A DNA stretch of 64,000 nucleotides from an uncultured Gammaproteobacteria bacterium (GTDB lineage Bacteria > Pseudomonadota > Gammaproteobacteria > Eutrophobiales > Eutrophobiaceae). Below the pieces are notes generated by a model, which was not told the origin of the DNA, ran no database searches, and saw nothing but the letters and a program-made list of their open reading frames with translations. The stretch lies in assembly GCA_958295485.1 (NCBI GenBank), contig OY282354.1, positions 868,001-932,000 of the forward strand. Direction: 5' to 3'. Position numbers and translations under genes: made by a program. Within the stretch, counting starts at the first letter, position 1, and every line of letters starts with the position of its first letter. Below, piece after piece: positions 23,832-33,296 of this stretch.

Positions 23832-23973
23832 TTGACAATATCTTATTGTCAATTTATTGTCAATCAGCTAAATTGTAATTGTCAATCTATTGTCAATCAA
23901 CTAAATTGTAATTGTCAATTTATTGTCAATCAGCTAAATTGTAATTGTCAATTAACTAAATTTTAATTGTCAA
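23832..23973. promoter_or_regulatory. 33-bp repeat array, likely autoregulatory operator
   Basis: Three full 33-bp direct repeats (23845-23877, 23878-23910, 23911-23943) and a shortened fourth, each built on the half-site ATTGTCAAT. At the gene-proximal end lies a perfect palindrome TTGACAATA-TCT-TATTGTCAA (23832-23852). Read toward the minus-strand gene, TTGACA is followed after 17 bases by TATTGT, a usable promoter sitting inside the array. Confidence 0.75.
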
Positions 23974-23994
23974 CCTCCGTTCCGGCGTACTTCC

Positions 23995-25764
23995 TCAGTT
24001 TGAATTGTAAACTTCCCTGCCGGATACGACTGTTGACAAGACCTGGGTCTCACTGATGTCTTCCACCGGTATTTGAAAAATATTCTGGTCCAGGATAATG
24101 AAATCGGCGGATTTGCCGATTTCGAGGCTGCCCGTCTTATCGGCCCGTTTTGCGGCGACGGCGCCGTTTATCGTAAAAATCCGAAGGGCGGCGGCCAGGT
24201 CAATGGCCTGTTCCGGCCAAAGCGCGCCGGCTGCTATTCCATAAGGATCGCGGCGGGTTACCATGGCCTCAACGCCTGGCCACGGGTTGGGGTCGGGCAC
24301 GACGGACGGCCAATCGGAACCATAGATCAGGCGCGCCCCCGCCTCCTGCAAGGATTTTATCGGCCAGAACTGGTTTGCTCTTTCCTCCCCTATCACCCGC
24401 GCCATTACCTGCACCAGTGGTGATGGATACCAGAGGATGGGGCTGAATTCCGCGGTGACGTTCAGTTGTTTGAACCGGGGGATATCCTCCGGGTGGATCA
24501 ATTCCGCATGGGAGATCTCGTGCATTAAACCTGATGCGCCGTTCGTCGTCCGCGCCGCCTCGATGGCATCCAGGGCAACCCTGACCGCGCGATCGCCCGT
24601 TGCATGAATCTTGACTGTCAATCCCTGGCTGTCCAGGTAAATCATGTCTTCGGTTAATTGCTCAGGTGAATGAATCAACTTGCCCAAAAAATTATCGCCG
24701 TGTTTCGCGTTGGGCAGGTACGGCTTCAGCATCGCGGCGGTACGCGTCGGCGGGATGCCGTCAAGCATGATCTTGATGAAGTCGGTCCCTACATTCTTCG
24801 TTGCATAATCGGCCCGCAACGCCACGTTCTCCAATTCTTTTTCCCGGACATCGGTCCAGGCCATTCTCCAGGGGATGCTGGCGCTGACTTTCATGGTCAA
24901 TCGGCCGGACTGATCCAGGCCCCGGTAGGCTCCCAGCGCGTAACTATCCGCCATCGCATCCTTGATCGCGGTCACCCCCACCTTGTTCATTTCACCCATT
25001 GCCCAGGCGAGCGCTGTTTCGGTTTGCGCATCGCTATAGGCGGGCAGTTTTTTCAGGACGTCGTAGGCGGCATTATCGATGAGTATGCCGGTTGGTTCTT
25101 TGCCGCCCGGTTCTCTCACGATCACGCCGCCCGGAGGGTCGGGGGTGTCTTGATCGATCCCCAGCGCATCGAGCGCCATGGAGTTGAGCCAGGCCCCGTG
25201 CACGGTCGAATCGCCGAGATAAACGGGATGTTCCCGGGTGATCGCATCCAGGATCTTTTTATGCGGAACGGTATCGGATGCCATCAGCTCCATCGCCCAC
25301 TGGCCACCGCGTATCCATTCACCACGGGGAACGCGGGCGGCGCAGTCCGTCAACTTTGCGACAATTTCATCTATCGTGAAAGTGAATGGGAACCCGCATT
25401 GAAAGTGATGTTTCTCGCCGGCCTCCTTGGGATGAACGTGCATGTCATGGATGCCGGGCATCAGCATCCTGCCTTCCAGGTCGACAATCCGGGTCTGGTC
25501 TGAAACCAGGGCCTGAATTTCCTGGTCATCGCCCACGAAAGCGATCAGGCCGTCCCTGACCGCCAGCGCCTCCGCCGTCGCTTGCGCCGGGTTTACCGTA
25601 TAGATGAACCCATTGATATAAACTACGTCTGCAAACCCTTCGCCCTGGGCTGAATCAATACCCTGTGACCCGGGTTGCGCCTGGTTGGTTTCAGAACAAC
25701 CACCGGCATAAACCAGCGATGATAAAAAAATGAACCCGATGAATTTCAGCGCCCGATTTTTCAT
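23995..25764 (-). CDS. Amidohydrolase 3 family lipoprotein (YtcJ-like)
   Basis: 589-residue metal-dependent hydrolase of the amidohydrolase_3/YtcJ type. A lipoprotein signal ends YAGGC (Cys about 23). N-terminal strand YINGFIYTVNP, metal motif HDMHVHP (about 108-114), later KIHATGDRAVR with the conserved His, and YGSDWPSV with the catalytic Asp. It begins 3 bases after the sulfatase stop, so the two are co-transcribed. An envelope-exposed hydrolase acting on the product of the sulfatase is a reasonable guess; substrate unknown. Confidence 0.88.
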   Translation of the reverse strand: MKNRALKFIGFIFLSSLVYAGGCSETNQAQPGSQGIDSAQGEGFADVVYINGFIYTVNPAQATAEALAVRDGLIAFVGDDQEIQALVSDQTRIVDLEGRMLMPGIHDMHVHPKEAGEKHHFQCGFPFTFTIDEIVAKLTDCAARVPRGEWIRGGQWAMELMASDTVPHKKILDAITREHPVYLGDSTVHGAWLNSMALDALGIDQDTPDPPGGVIVREPGGKEPTGILIDNAAYDVLKKLPAYSDAQTETALAWAMGEMNKVGVTAIKDAMADSYALGAYRGLDQSGRLTMKVSASIPWRMAWTDVREKELENVALRADYATKNVGTDFIKIMLDGIPPTRTAAMLKPYLPNAKHGDNFLGKLIHSPEQLTEDMIYLDSQGLTVKIHATGDRAVRVALDAIEAARTTNGASGLMHEISHAELIHPEDIPRFKQLNVTAEFSPILWYPSPLVQVMARVIGEERANQFWPIKSLQEAGARLIYGSDWPSVVPDPNPWPGVEAMVTRRDPYGIAAGALWPEQAIDLAAALRIFTINGAVAAKRADKTGSLEIGKSADFIILDQNIFQIPVEDISETQVLSTVVSGREVYNSN

Positions 25765-25767
25765 GTT

Positions 25768-27486
25768 TCAGTTCGCCTCGTAATGATTCTTCCCATTGGT
25801 AAAACGTATTTTCAACTCCGGAAATACGAATACGTCATTGTCTTCAACATATTGCTCCCACAGCGTCAACATTTCATCTAATTTATCCGGCCTGGATTGC
25901 GCGAGATCATTTTGTTCCCCCACGTCTTCCGCCAGGTTATATAAAGCCCAACCGCCTTTGCCCCAGGGTTTATTGTTCCAAAGCAGTTTCCAGTTATCTT
26001 GAAGGATCATGCGACGGTTAAACAATTCGAGACCATATACATGCTCAGGCCCATGAACGGTGGTTTGTCCATCGGCCAGGTGCGGATAGAAAGACTTGCC
26101 GACTAGCGGATGAACCCGGCGCCCCTGGAACGCCGGCGCGGGATGGGATACGTTCGCCAATTCCAAGAGGGTAGGCGCGACGTCCAATATGGTTATAAAC
26201 GCATCCGACCGGGCGTTTGCCTCGATCCTTTCCGGGAACGCGACGATGGCCGGTGAAACCAGGCCCCCCTGGGTGGGAAAGCCCTTATACATATGAAACG
26301 GTGTATTGCTGACGTGGGCCCAACCCGGCCCCGTGGAAACGTAGGAGCCGGGTTTGCCCATATTTTCATAACTGTTATCGAAATTGGCGGGTACCCAGAC
26401 AGGATTTGTGCCGAGATCGTGGGGGTTATTTCCTTCCGCCCCATTATCGGAAAAGAACAGGATGAAAGTATTCTCATACTCGCCGACGTCTTTCAGGTAT
26501 TGGATCAAGCGGCCGATGTTTGCATCGAGCGCGTCCACCATCGCCGCATAGAGCTGCATCCTGCGGACTTCCATTTTTCTCTGTTCATCGGTGAGTTCCT
26601 CCCATGCCGGCCATTCCGGATGACGGGGGGCCGGCGTCTGTCCTTCTTTTATCAGGCCGGCCGCGCGCATCCGTTTGATGCGTTCAGCGCGAATGGCGTC
26701 ATAACCACCCGCATAAACGCCTTCGTATTTATCGATATATTCCTGTGGCGCCTGCAAGGGCCAATGGGGCGCGGTGTAAGCGCCATAAGCAAAGAACGGT
26801 TTCCCGTCAGCCCGGTTCTCGTCGATGTACTCGATCAATTTATCGGTGAGATTGACCGAAGAATAAAAATCCTCAGGCAGCTTCTCCAGCCGCTCCCTGT
26901 TCTCAGCCCAGTAAGCGCCTGCATCGCGCTCCAGGATGCCCCTCATATCAGAGAAATGACTGGCGCCGCCGTGTTTTAACCAGAATGCCTGCTCGAACCC
27001 GCGATCCGGAGGGTAGTACCCCTCCTTATAGCCTAACTGCCACTTGCCCGCCATATAGGTGTGGTAGCCGGATTCCCTGAGCAACCTGACAAAAGTGACT
27101 ATTTGTTTATTCAGGAAGCCTTCATAGCCGGGTTTGCCTTTCTGCTCTTCTGACCACAAACCGTTCATGGTTCCGAGGCCGGCCCTGTGGGAATCGGCGC
27201 CGGATAAAAGCATCGCGCGGGTGGGAGAGCACGTCGGGCCGACGTGGAAATTCGTCAGTATCTTGCCGGCGCCAGCCAGCGCATCCAGGTTCGGCGTATT
27301 AATCTCGCCGCCGAATATGCCCAAATCCGAATAACCCAGGTCATCCGCCAGTATCAACAGGATATTGGGGCGGGAGTCCGTTTCATTCGACGCGGTTCTC
27401 TCCGTTGAAGCCGGGTCGGCGCAGGCAAACAGACCCAACAAACCGATCGTTAAAATAATTTTTATCAACGTGTGCATTTTCTTCAT
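25768..27486 (-). CDS. Lipoprotein arylsulfatase
   Basis: About 572 residues. The start at 27486 (MKKMHTLIKIILTIGLLGL, lipobox ending FAC) is preferred over an in-frame ATG at 27546, which would place a charged stretch before the signal. Sulfatase signature CSPTR with formylglycine Cys, aspartates in ILADDLGYSDLG, and FSDNGAEGN farther in. Closely related in layout to the sulfatase at 18.8-20.5 kb. It stands between a TonB receptor (165 bases upstream) and an amidohydrolase (3 bases downstream), all on the same strand, which suggests one uptake and breakdown unit for a sulfated compound. Confidence 0.92.
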   Translation of the reverse strand: MKKMHTLIKIILTIGLLGLFACADPASTERTASNETDSRPNILLILADDLGYSDLGIFGGEINTPNLDALAGAGKILTNFHVGPTCSPTRAMLLSGADSHRAGLGTMNGLWSEEQKGKPGYEGFLNKQIVTFVRLLRESGYHTYMAGKWQLGYKEGYYPPDRGFEQAFWLKHGGASHFSDMRGILERDAGAYWAENRERLEKLPEDFYSSVNLTDKLIEYIDENRADGKPFFAYGAYTAPHWPLQAPQEYIDKYEGVYAGGYDAIRAERIKRMRAAGLIKEGQTPAPRHPEWPAWEELTDEQRKMEVRRMQLYAAMVDALDANIGRLIQYLKDVGEYENTFILFFSDNGAEGNNPHDLGTNPVWVPANFDNSYENMGKPGSYVSTGPGWAHVSNTPFHMYKGFPTQGGLVSPAIVAFPERIEANARSDAFITILDVAPTLLELANVSHPAPAFQGRRVHPLVGKSFYPHLADGQTTVHGPEHVYGLELFNRRMILQDNWKLLWNNKPWGKGGWALYNLAEDVGEQNDLAQSRPDKLDEMLTLWEQYVEDNDVFVFPELKIRFTNGKNHYEAN

Positions 27487-27567
27487 AGCCAAGTCCTTAG
27501 TAGAATTTGCCCGCAGGGGCAGGTCGCCGCGCCTGCCCCGGGCCATGCCGGCAGGTAGCGGGGGTCA

Positions 27568-27625
27568 GGGCAACCACAGGGGGTTGCCCCTAAGGGCCAG
27601 CGCCGGTGGCGGCGCTGGGGTTTTT
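27568..27625 (+). terminator. Two hairpins between TonB receptor and sulfatase genes
   Basis: GGGCAACC/GGTTGCCC (27568-27589) and CCAGCGCC/GGCGCTGG (27597-27618); the second is followed by GGTTTTT on the plus strand. That T-run is in the wrong direction for the minus-strand genes, so for them these are more likely processing or attenuation structures. Confidence 0.5.
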
Positions 27626-27650
27626 GTGGCGCTTTTCCGGGGGGCAGGGG

Positions 27651-30089
27651 TTAGAAGTTGTATTGGAAACTGCCTCCATAGAAGGCCATGCCCGGGTTTT
27701 GCGTACAACCATTAGCCACTGTCAGTGTTGCGTTATTGGAAATGTCGTAGCAGGTTTTCTCCGCAGACAGGTTTTCCCCCCAGACCGATACTTCGTATTG
27801 TTGGTGACTACCGAATCGGTAGCTGGCCCGGGCATTGATAAAGAACGTTTCACTGACCAGGGTCCCGGGGTTGGCGTCCAGGGATGAATTGAATTCATCG
27901 GAGTAGCGGAAGTCGGTTTGCAGGGTTACAGTGCCGTCGCTTGCCTGAAACTCTTTGAGGATAAGCCCGTTGAATGTAATCTCCGGGGTATGGTTCAAGG
28001 CTTCACCGGTGACGACGGTAGCCAAACCGCCGTCGTCCTTGACTTCCGAATCCAGCCAGCCGACGCCGCCGGAAATAAACCAGCCCCCGCCGGGCGCCCA
28101 CTTGGCGTCCAGTTCGGCGCCGACTATTTCCGTTTTCGGGACATTGAGAAAGGCCGGCCGGCCAAGACTGTCTACGTCAAAGACCTGCAAGTCTTCCCAG
28201 TCATATCTGAACACCGCGGCATTGAATTGTACCGCCCCGTTGGCCAGGTCGGACTTGAGACCGGCCTCCGTGGCGTTCAAAAATTCCGGCCCCACCGGCT
28301 TGTCCGCCGTGCCGGCGAAAGCCGCCAACGCGCGGGTGTCGAACGCGCCGGATTTGAAGCCCCTGGCGAAGCTGACGTAACCCATGATCTCATCGGTAAA
28401 TTGCAGGTTGAGACCGATCTTGCCGCCCAACTCTTTAATGTTCTGTTTCACCGGCAGGTCGGCGCTCTGGCAAGGCAGGGGAGGAGGAGGGCAACCGCCG
28501 CCGGCCGCCGCGGCTGCCGCGGTAATCGAGCGCAGGCGGTCCAGGTCGGTATAGAAATTATCCGGCAGCCTGACGCCGCCGGCAACCGTGCCGGTGTCGG
28601 TGCCTGGCGCAATGCGGGCAATGCTTATACCCTCTTTCGAGTCCTGGGTCCAACGCAGGCCACCGAATACGGTGAGTTTCTCGGAAATGTCGACGTCGAT
28701 TTTACCGTACACCGAATAGATGTCCACGTCCTGCTGGATCTCGATGGAGGGGATGACTGTAAAGGGCGGGGTGCCCGGCGCGCCATTTCTGATGATCGTC
28801 GCCAGGGTGTCATCTTCAGAGGAATAATATCCCCCGAAAATCCAGCGCCACGGGCCGTCATGGGTGGAGGTGAGTCTCAGTTCCTGCTGAAAGGCTTTAT
28901 ATACCGCGTCCTGGCCCGGGAAGAAACCGGCGAATGGCTGGCCGCCGGTATTCTCTATATACTTAACTTCGATCTTGTCATAACTGCTGATGGAAGTCGC
29001 CGTGAAACTTGGAAAGTCATATTCCAATCTCAGAAAACCGCCATAAAAATCGACGTCGGCTACATTCGGCGCGCCATCCACGACGTCCTGCCAGTCCGCG
29101 GTGGATATATTAACCAGCGTCCTCCCGTCGCCGCCCATGGAAACACAGCTGTTCAGCCCCTCGTATTGATCTGTTCCGTCCGCCAACCTGGAACAGCGCA
29201 GACCCCTGTCAGGGTTGAGCAGACTGCCAAGGGTTTCACCGGGCCTGACATTGCCGGCCTCGTCCAGGAGGCCCGCCGCCGCAAGCCGGTCGGCGTCCAG
29301 GAGACCGATCCCCTTGAACGGCAGCCGGTCACTCCGTTCAACCGTAACGTGGCCATTGGCTAAAATACGCAAGGCATCGGACGGTTCGAAGGCGAGTTGG
29401 ATGCGACCGGAATGACGTTCCTCGTCGCCGATTTCCTCATCATTCAAAACATTGTTATAGATGCCGCCCCGGTTTTTCGTTTGAAATGCGACGCGCGCCG
29501 CCGCGCTCTCACCCAGGGGAACTCCCACCGCGCCTTCAAAATCGAGCCGTCCCTCATTGCCGCCGTTCACCCGCGCATAACCGTTGAGTTCACCCCCTAC
29601 TTCCGGCTTGCGCGAGATCATGCTGACCGCGCCGCCGGTCGTATTCCGGCCGAACAGGGTATTTTGCGGGCCGCGCAGTATTTCGATTCGCTCCATGTCG
29701 AACAGGCCGAAGTTGCCGACAAAGGGAGACACCAGGGAGACTTCATCGAGATACTGGCCTACAGCCTGTTGCGCAGTGACGTGAAAGTTGTCGGTGCCCA
29801 CGCCGCGGATTGAAAAACCCGTATTGATTGCCGAGCCGGGTTTCAGTATCAGGTTCGGAAAGGCCTTCATCAAATCATCGGTCGTTGATACGCCCAGTTC
29901 ATTCAGCTGGTCCCCCGTCAGGGCGCTGATGGCAATGGGGACGTCCTGCAAGGATTCCTCGCGTTTCTGCGCGGTAACGATGACTTCTTCAAGCAACGAT
30001 GATTGCGCCTGAATATCGGACGTAAAAAGGAAAGCGACAAAGGTCAGTGACAGCGCGGGAAAGCGCGCGGATAATTTAAGGTAAGACAT
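27651..30089 (-). CDS. TonB-dependent outer-membrane receptor
   Basis: 812-residue outer-membrane receptor. Signal peptide (to about 28, ending IQA), TonB box-like EEVIVTAQKR (about 35-44), plug domain with ALTGDQLNELG, SIRGVGT, MERIEILRGPQNTLFGRNTTGGAV, and a beta-barrel to the end with a C-terminal aromatic (YGGSFQYNF). It imports an unknown ligand using TonB energy. The same-strand sulfatase and amidohydrolase downstream point to a sulfated organic substrate; this is inference from neighbours. Confidence 0.95.
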   Translation of the reverse strand: MSYLKLSARFPALSLTFVAFLFTSDIQAQSSLLEEVIVTAQKREESLQDVPIAISALTGDQLNELGVSTTDDLMKAFPNLILKPGSAINTGFSIRGVGTDNFHVTAQQAVGQYLDEVSLVSPFVGNFGLFDMERIEILRGPQNTLFGRNTTGGAVSMISRKPEVGGELNGYARVNGGNEGRLDFEGAVGVPLGESAAARVAFQTKNRGGIYNNVLNDEEIGDEERHSGRIQLAFEPSDALRILANGHVTVERSDRLPFKGIGLLDADRLAAAGLLDEAGNVRPGETLGSLLNPDRGLRCSRLADGTDQYEGLNSCVSMGGDGRTLVNISTADWQDVVDGAPNVADVDFYGGFLRLEYDFPSFTATSISSYDKIEVKYIENTGGQPFAGFFPGQDAVYKAFQQELRLTSTHDGPWRWIFGGYYSSEDDTLATIIRNGAPGTPPFTVIPSIEIQQDVDIYSVYGKIDVDISEKLTVFGGLRWTQDSKEGISIARIAPGTDTGTVAGGVRLPDNFYTDLDRLRSITAAAAAAGGGCPPPPLPCQSADLPVKQNIKELGGKIGLNLQFTDEIMGYVSFARGFKSGAFDTRALAAFAGTADKPVGPEFLNATEAGLKSDLANGAVQFNAAVFRYDWEDLQVFDVDSLGRPAFLNVPKTEIVGAELDAKWAPGGGWFISGGVGWLDSEVKDDGGLATVVTGEALNHTPEITFNGLILKEFQASDGTVTLQTDFRYSDEFNSSLDANPGTLVSETFFINARASYRFGSHQQYEVSVWGENLSAEKTCYDISNNATLTVANGCTQNPGMAFYGGSFQYNF

Positions 30090-30581
30090 GAATAACCCCC
30101 CCCGGGAAAGAATTTATCTATAGTTTTTATCGCACTGCAATTACAGGCGTTGCAAAAGTGTATTCCAATAATGTTGTTAATACCATACAAACAGTTTTCA
30201 TGGTAGTCAATAGTTCCCGCTAACAATGGGCGCTCCTGCATAGTAGCAATGATGCAACATCCAGGTGAACAGGCATGTTACCACAGCCGTCAATGGATAA
30301 AAGGTGTATGTGCGTCGGCTCGATTAATACCCGGCAAGCCCCGGATCTCTCCCCCATCAGGCATTCGATTTTCTGCCTGTTCCAGAAAATCAGCATGAAT
30401 TTCTTCAGCATGGCTTATATCGCCGAAAGCAGGTTGCAGGGCCAGGTAATTAATGCCTGTCGCCTCTGGTAAAATAATTTAATTTTAAGGATTCCGGCGT
30501 ATTTTAGTGTATCCTTGTCGCCCCTTGAACCCCCCTGCGAAGGGGTTTTTGATATACCTTGTCAGGTTACGAGAGGAAAGC
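30090..30581. other. Gene-free divergent interval
   Basis: About 490 bases between the minus-strand TonB receptor and plus-strand etfB. It should hold both promoters. A copy of the dispersed motif ATTGTTAGCGGGAAC lies at 30212-30226 on the minus strand. A terminator-like hairpin lies near the right end. I see no convincing gene in it. Confidence 0.6.
30532..30550 (+). terminator. Terminator-like hairpin before etfB
   Basis: CCCCT-GCGA-AGGGG followed by TTTTT, 32 bases before the etfB ATG. With no plus-strand gene upstream it may be an attenuator or one of the G/C-rich palindromes scattered in this window. Confidence 0.5.
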
Positions 30582-31331
30582 ATGAAAATTCTGATTCCCA
30601 TAAAACGCGTGATCGATTTCAATGTCCGTATCAGGGTTAAAAAAGACGGTAGCGGCGTTGAAACGGCCAACGTAAAAATGTCCATGAATCCGTTCTGTGA
30701 AATTGCGGTGGAAGAGGCGGTCCGAATAAAGGAAGCCGGAAAAGCAGAGGAAATCATTGCCGTTGCTATCGGCGGCCGGCAATGCCAGGATATCCTGCGC
30801 ACTGCGCTGGCTATGGGGGCCGACCGGGCCATATTGATCGAGACGGACGTGGAAGTGCAACCGCTGGCGATAGCGAAATTATTGAAAGCGACGATTGAAA
30901 AAGAATCCCCCGGCCTCGCCATTTTGGGGAAACAGGCCATTGACGGTGATAACAATCAAACCGGGCAGATGCTGTCAGCCCTGCTGGGCTGGTCCCAGGC
31001 GGCATTCGCTTCGAATATTGAATTTACCGATACGGGACTGGAGGTCACCAGGGAAGTGGACGGCGGCCTGGAGACGATTGCAATAAAACTGCCCGCCGTG
31101 GTCACCACAGACTTGCGGTTGAATGAACCACGCTATGTGAAATTGCCCAATATAATGAAAGCCAGGAAAAAGCCGCTGGACGTTATGACGCCGCAAGAGT
31201 TGGGGGTCGATGTCGCTCCGAGCATAGACGTTCTCGATATCGCCGAGCCCCCGGCCCGGGCCGCCGGCGTAAAGGTGGCCGACGTGAACGAACTGGTTGA
31301 CAAATTGCGTAATGAAGCAAAGGTGATCTGA
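30582..31331 (+). CDS. etfB: Electron transfer flavoprotein beta subunit
   Basis: 249 residues, full length for EtfB. Start at 30582 with GAGAGGAAAG upstream and the family's [15 protein letters not shown] opening. Conserved blocks [31 protein letters not shown] and [10 protein letters not shown]-type (here [19 protein letters not shown]) are present. Together with EtfA it carries electrons from acyl-CoA and other dehydrogenases to the quinone pool. One base separates its stop from etfA. Confidence 0.97.
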   Translation: MKILIPIKRVIDFNVRIRVKKDGSGVETANVKMSMNPFCEIAVEEAVRIKEAGKAEEIIAVAIGGRQCQDILRTALAMGADRAILIETDVEVQPLAIAKLLKATIEKESPGLAILGKQAIDGDNNQTGQMLSALLGWSQAAFASNIEFTDTGLEVTREVDGGLETIAIKLPAVVTTDLRLNEPRYVKLPNIMKARKKPLDVMTPQELGVDVAPSIDVLDIAEPPARAAGVKVADVNELVDKLRNEAKVI

Positions 31332-31332
31332 T

Positions 31333-32274
31333 ATGAGCATCCTGGTTATTGCAGAACATGATAATAACGTCATCAAGACGTCCACGCTGAATACCGTTGC
31401 CGCCGCTTCACAGCTGGGGGATGACGTGACCTTGTTAGTTGCAGGCTATCACTGTGAGTCGGCCGCGAAGTCCGGCGCGGAAATCGTCGGTGTCGACAAG
31501 GTATTGCATGTCGAAGCGGCGTACTATGAACACGCTTTAGCTGAAGAGCTTACGGCATTGGTTGTTGCTTGCTGCGAAGGCGCAAGCCATATCCTCGCGC
31601 CGGGGGGCACCTTTGGTAAAAACCTGTTGCCAAGGGTGGCGGCATTGCTTGACGTAGGCATGGTATCGGACATCATCGAGATCGAATCCGAAGATACCTT
31701 CGTGCGCCCGATTTACGCCGGCAATGCCATGGCAAGGGTGAAGAGCAATGACCCTGTCAAAGTCATCAGCGTCCGCGCCACGGGTTTTGACGCGGCCGCT
31801 TCGGAAGGTGGGCAGGCTGGCATCGAGGTTATCAACCCGGCGCCGCCTGTTGGCCTGGCTTCTTTCGTCAGCCGGGAAGGCGCCGAATCGGAACGTCCGG
31901 AACTCACCAGCGCAAAGGTGGTCATATCCGGTGGCCGGGGTTTCGGCAGTGGCGAAAATTTTAAATTGCTGGAGAACATAGCCGATAAATTAGGCGCCGC
32001 GATAGGCGCTTCCCGGGCCGCCGTCGATGCCGGTTACGTACTCAATGATTACCAGGTAGGCCAGACCGGCAAGATCATCGCCCCCGACCTGTATATCGCA
32101 GTGGGCATATCCGGCGCCATCCAACACCTGGCCGGCATGAAAGAGAGCAAGGTAATCGTCGCCATCAACAAGGATGAAGAAGCCCCCATCTTTGAAGTTG
32201 CCGATTACGGCCTGGTCGCCGACCTGTTTCAGGCATTGCCGACGCTTTCCGAGGCCCTGGACAAGCTGGATTAG
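31333..32274 (+). CDS. etfA: Electron transfer flavoprotein alpha subunit
   Basis: 313 residues, normal size for EtfA. The C-terminal FAD-binding domain is clear: [42 protein letters not shown] and GAIQHLAGM, then [10 protein letters not shown]. Forms the Etf heterodimer with the upstream EtfB and is translated from the same mRNA. Confidence 0.97.
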   Translation: MSILVIAEHDNNVIKTSTLNTVAAASQLGDDVTLLVAGYHCESAAKSGAEIVGVDKVLHVEAAYYEHALAEELTALVVACCEGASHILAPGGTFGKNLLPRVAALLDVGMVSDIIEIESEDTFVRPIYAGNAMARVKSNDPVKVISVRATGFDAAASEGGQAGIEVINPAPPVGLASFVSREGAESERPELTSAKVVISGGRGFGSGENFKLLENIADKLGAAIGASRAAVDAGYVLNDYQVGQTGKIIAPDLYIAVGISGAIQHLAGMKESKVIVAINKDEEAPIFEVADYGLVADLFQALPTLSEALDKLD

Positions 32275-32281
32275 GAACCTG

Positions 32282-32303
32282 ACCCTCTCCCTCAAGGGGG
32301 AGG
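32282..32303. repeat. G/C palindrome between etfA and transporter
   Basis: CCCTCTCCCT-CA-AGGGGGAGGG, one internal wobble. One of the short CCCTT(GA)AGGG-type palindromes found between genes in this window. Confidence 0.6.
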
Positions 32304-32326
32304 GAAGCGGAAATTTGGGAATTTCA

Positions 32327-33202
32327 ATGGAACGCCGACATCGTCCCTGTTTAGCAGTGGGTTACATTTTTACGTCAACAATATTTTTCACCCTGTCTGA
32401 CGTGTTGGGGAAATGGTTGACGGCAATCTACCCGGTGGTGCAGGTGACCTGGGTAAGAAGCGTCGCCGGGATAATTGTCTTGATTATCGCGGTGGTTGCA
32501 ACGGCCAACGTGAATAAACTGAAAACCCGGCGGCCGGGGTGGCATGGTTTACGGAGCGCCATGAGCGCCTTTGCCGTGCTGCTTATTTTCTATGGTTTGA
32601 AGAATATTCCCCTGGCTGAATTTGTCTCATTGACTTTTTCGATTCCTTTTTTCATTGCCATATTTTCACCCTGGTTATTACGGGAAAAAGTCATGCCGCA
32701 GTCCTGGATGGCTATTGTCGCGGGGTTTGCCGGCGTGCTGTTTGTATTGAGACCGACGCCCGATCATTTTCATATCGCCCACCTGACGACCCTGTTGCTG
32801 TCGTTTGTAGTCGGTTTGATGGTCATTACCGCCAAGTTTTTATCCACGACTGAAAACACTTGGTCACTCAATTTTTACCTGCCTTTCGCCAGCGTCATCC
32901 TGTTCGGCTACTGGGCGCTAAGCGCCTGGGTAAATCCGCTGTTGAATCACTGGTTGATGTTTATCGCCCTGGGTTTGTCGCAGACCATTGCCCTGGGTTG
33001 TTATATCGAAGCGATGCGGTTGGCGCGACCGGCCGTTATCGCGCCGCTGGATTACATACGCCTGATTTGGACGATCATTGTTGGCTACGTCATCTGGCGA
33101 GAGTTCCCGGATCCATATACCTGGATTGGCATCGTCATCATCATCAGCAGCGGTATTTACGTCGTGCGGCGCAGCCGCAGCGCTGAACCAGAGCATTTAT
33201 GA
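32327..33202 (+). CDS. DMT-superfamily (EamA) transporter
   Basis: About 291 residues with some ten hydrophobic segments and two EamA halves (about 12-140 and 155-288), the drug/metabolite transporter layout. The ATG at 32327 starts just before the first helix; in-frame sequence farther upstream overlaps etfA and a G/C palindrome and is not convincing. Substrate unknown. It is probably co-transcribed with etfBA, though a palindrome (32282-32303) lies between. Confidence 0.85.
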   Translation: MERRHRPCLAVGYIFTSTIFFTLSDVLGKWLTAIYPVVQVTWVRSVAGIIVLIIAVVATANVNKLKTRRPGWHGLRSAMSAFAVLLIFYGLKNIPLAEFVSLTFSIPFFIAIFSPWLLREKVMPQSWMAIVAGFAGVLFVLRPTPDHFHIAHLTTLLLSFVVGLMVITAKFLSTTENTWSLNFYLPFASVILFGYWALSAWVNPLLNHWLMFIALGLSQTIALGCYIEAMRLARPAVIAPLDYIRLIWTIIVGYVIWREFPDPYTWIGIVIIISSGIYVVRRSRSAEPEHL

Positions 33203-33296
33203 AGTTCACCGACCGCTCTTCTGCAAGCGCCCTCTTGTCAGGGGGAATAAGGGGGTTTGCAGGGAAGGTTCAAACCTGCTGTCTTCCGTCCCCCGT

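Noticed and set aside
23845-23965. 33-bp repeats resembling a CRISPR array
   Set aside because: The repeats are adjacent with no unique spacers, contain internal half-site symmetry and lie on a promoter; no cas genes are near.
24670-25503. Plus-strand frame of 277 codons opposite the amidohydrolase gene
   Set aside because: Antisense to a well supported amidohydrolase and without recognisable motifs or ribosome site.
27918-29363. Long open frame (481 codons) on the plus strand across the TonB receptor gene
   Set aside because: It is fully antisense to a clear TonB receptor with signal peptide, plug and barrel motifs, and its translation shows no domain.
33250-33290. GGTTCAAACC resembling a tRNA T-arm
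   Set aside because: No acceptor, D or anticodon arms can be folded around it.
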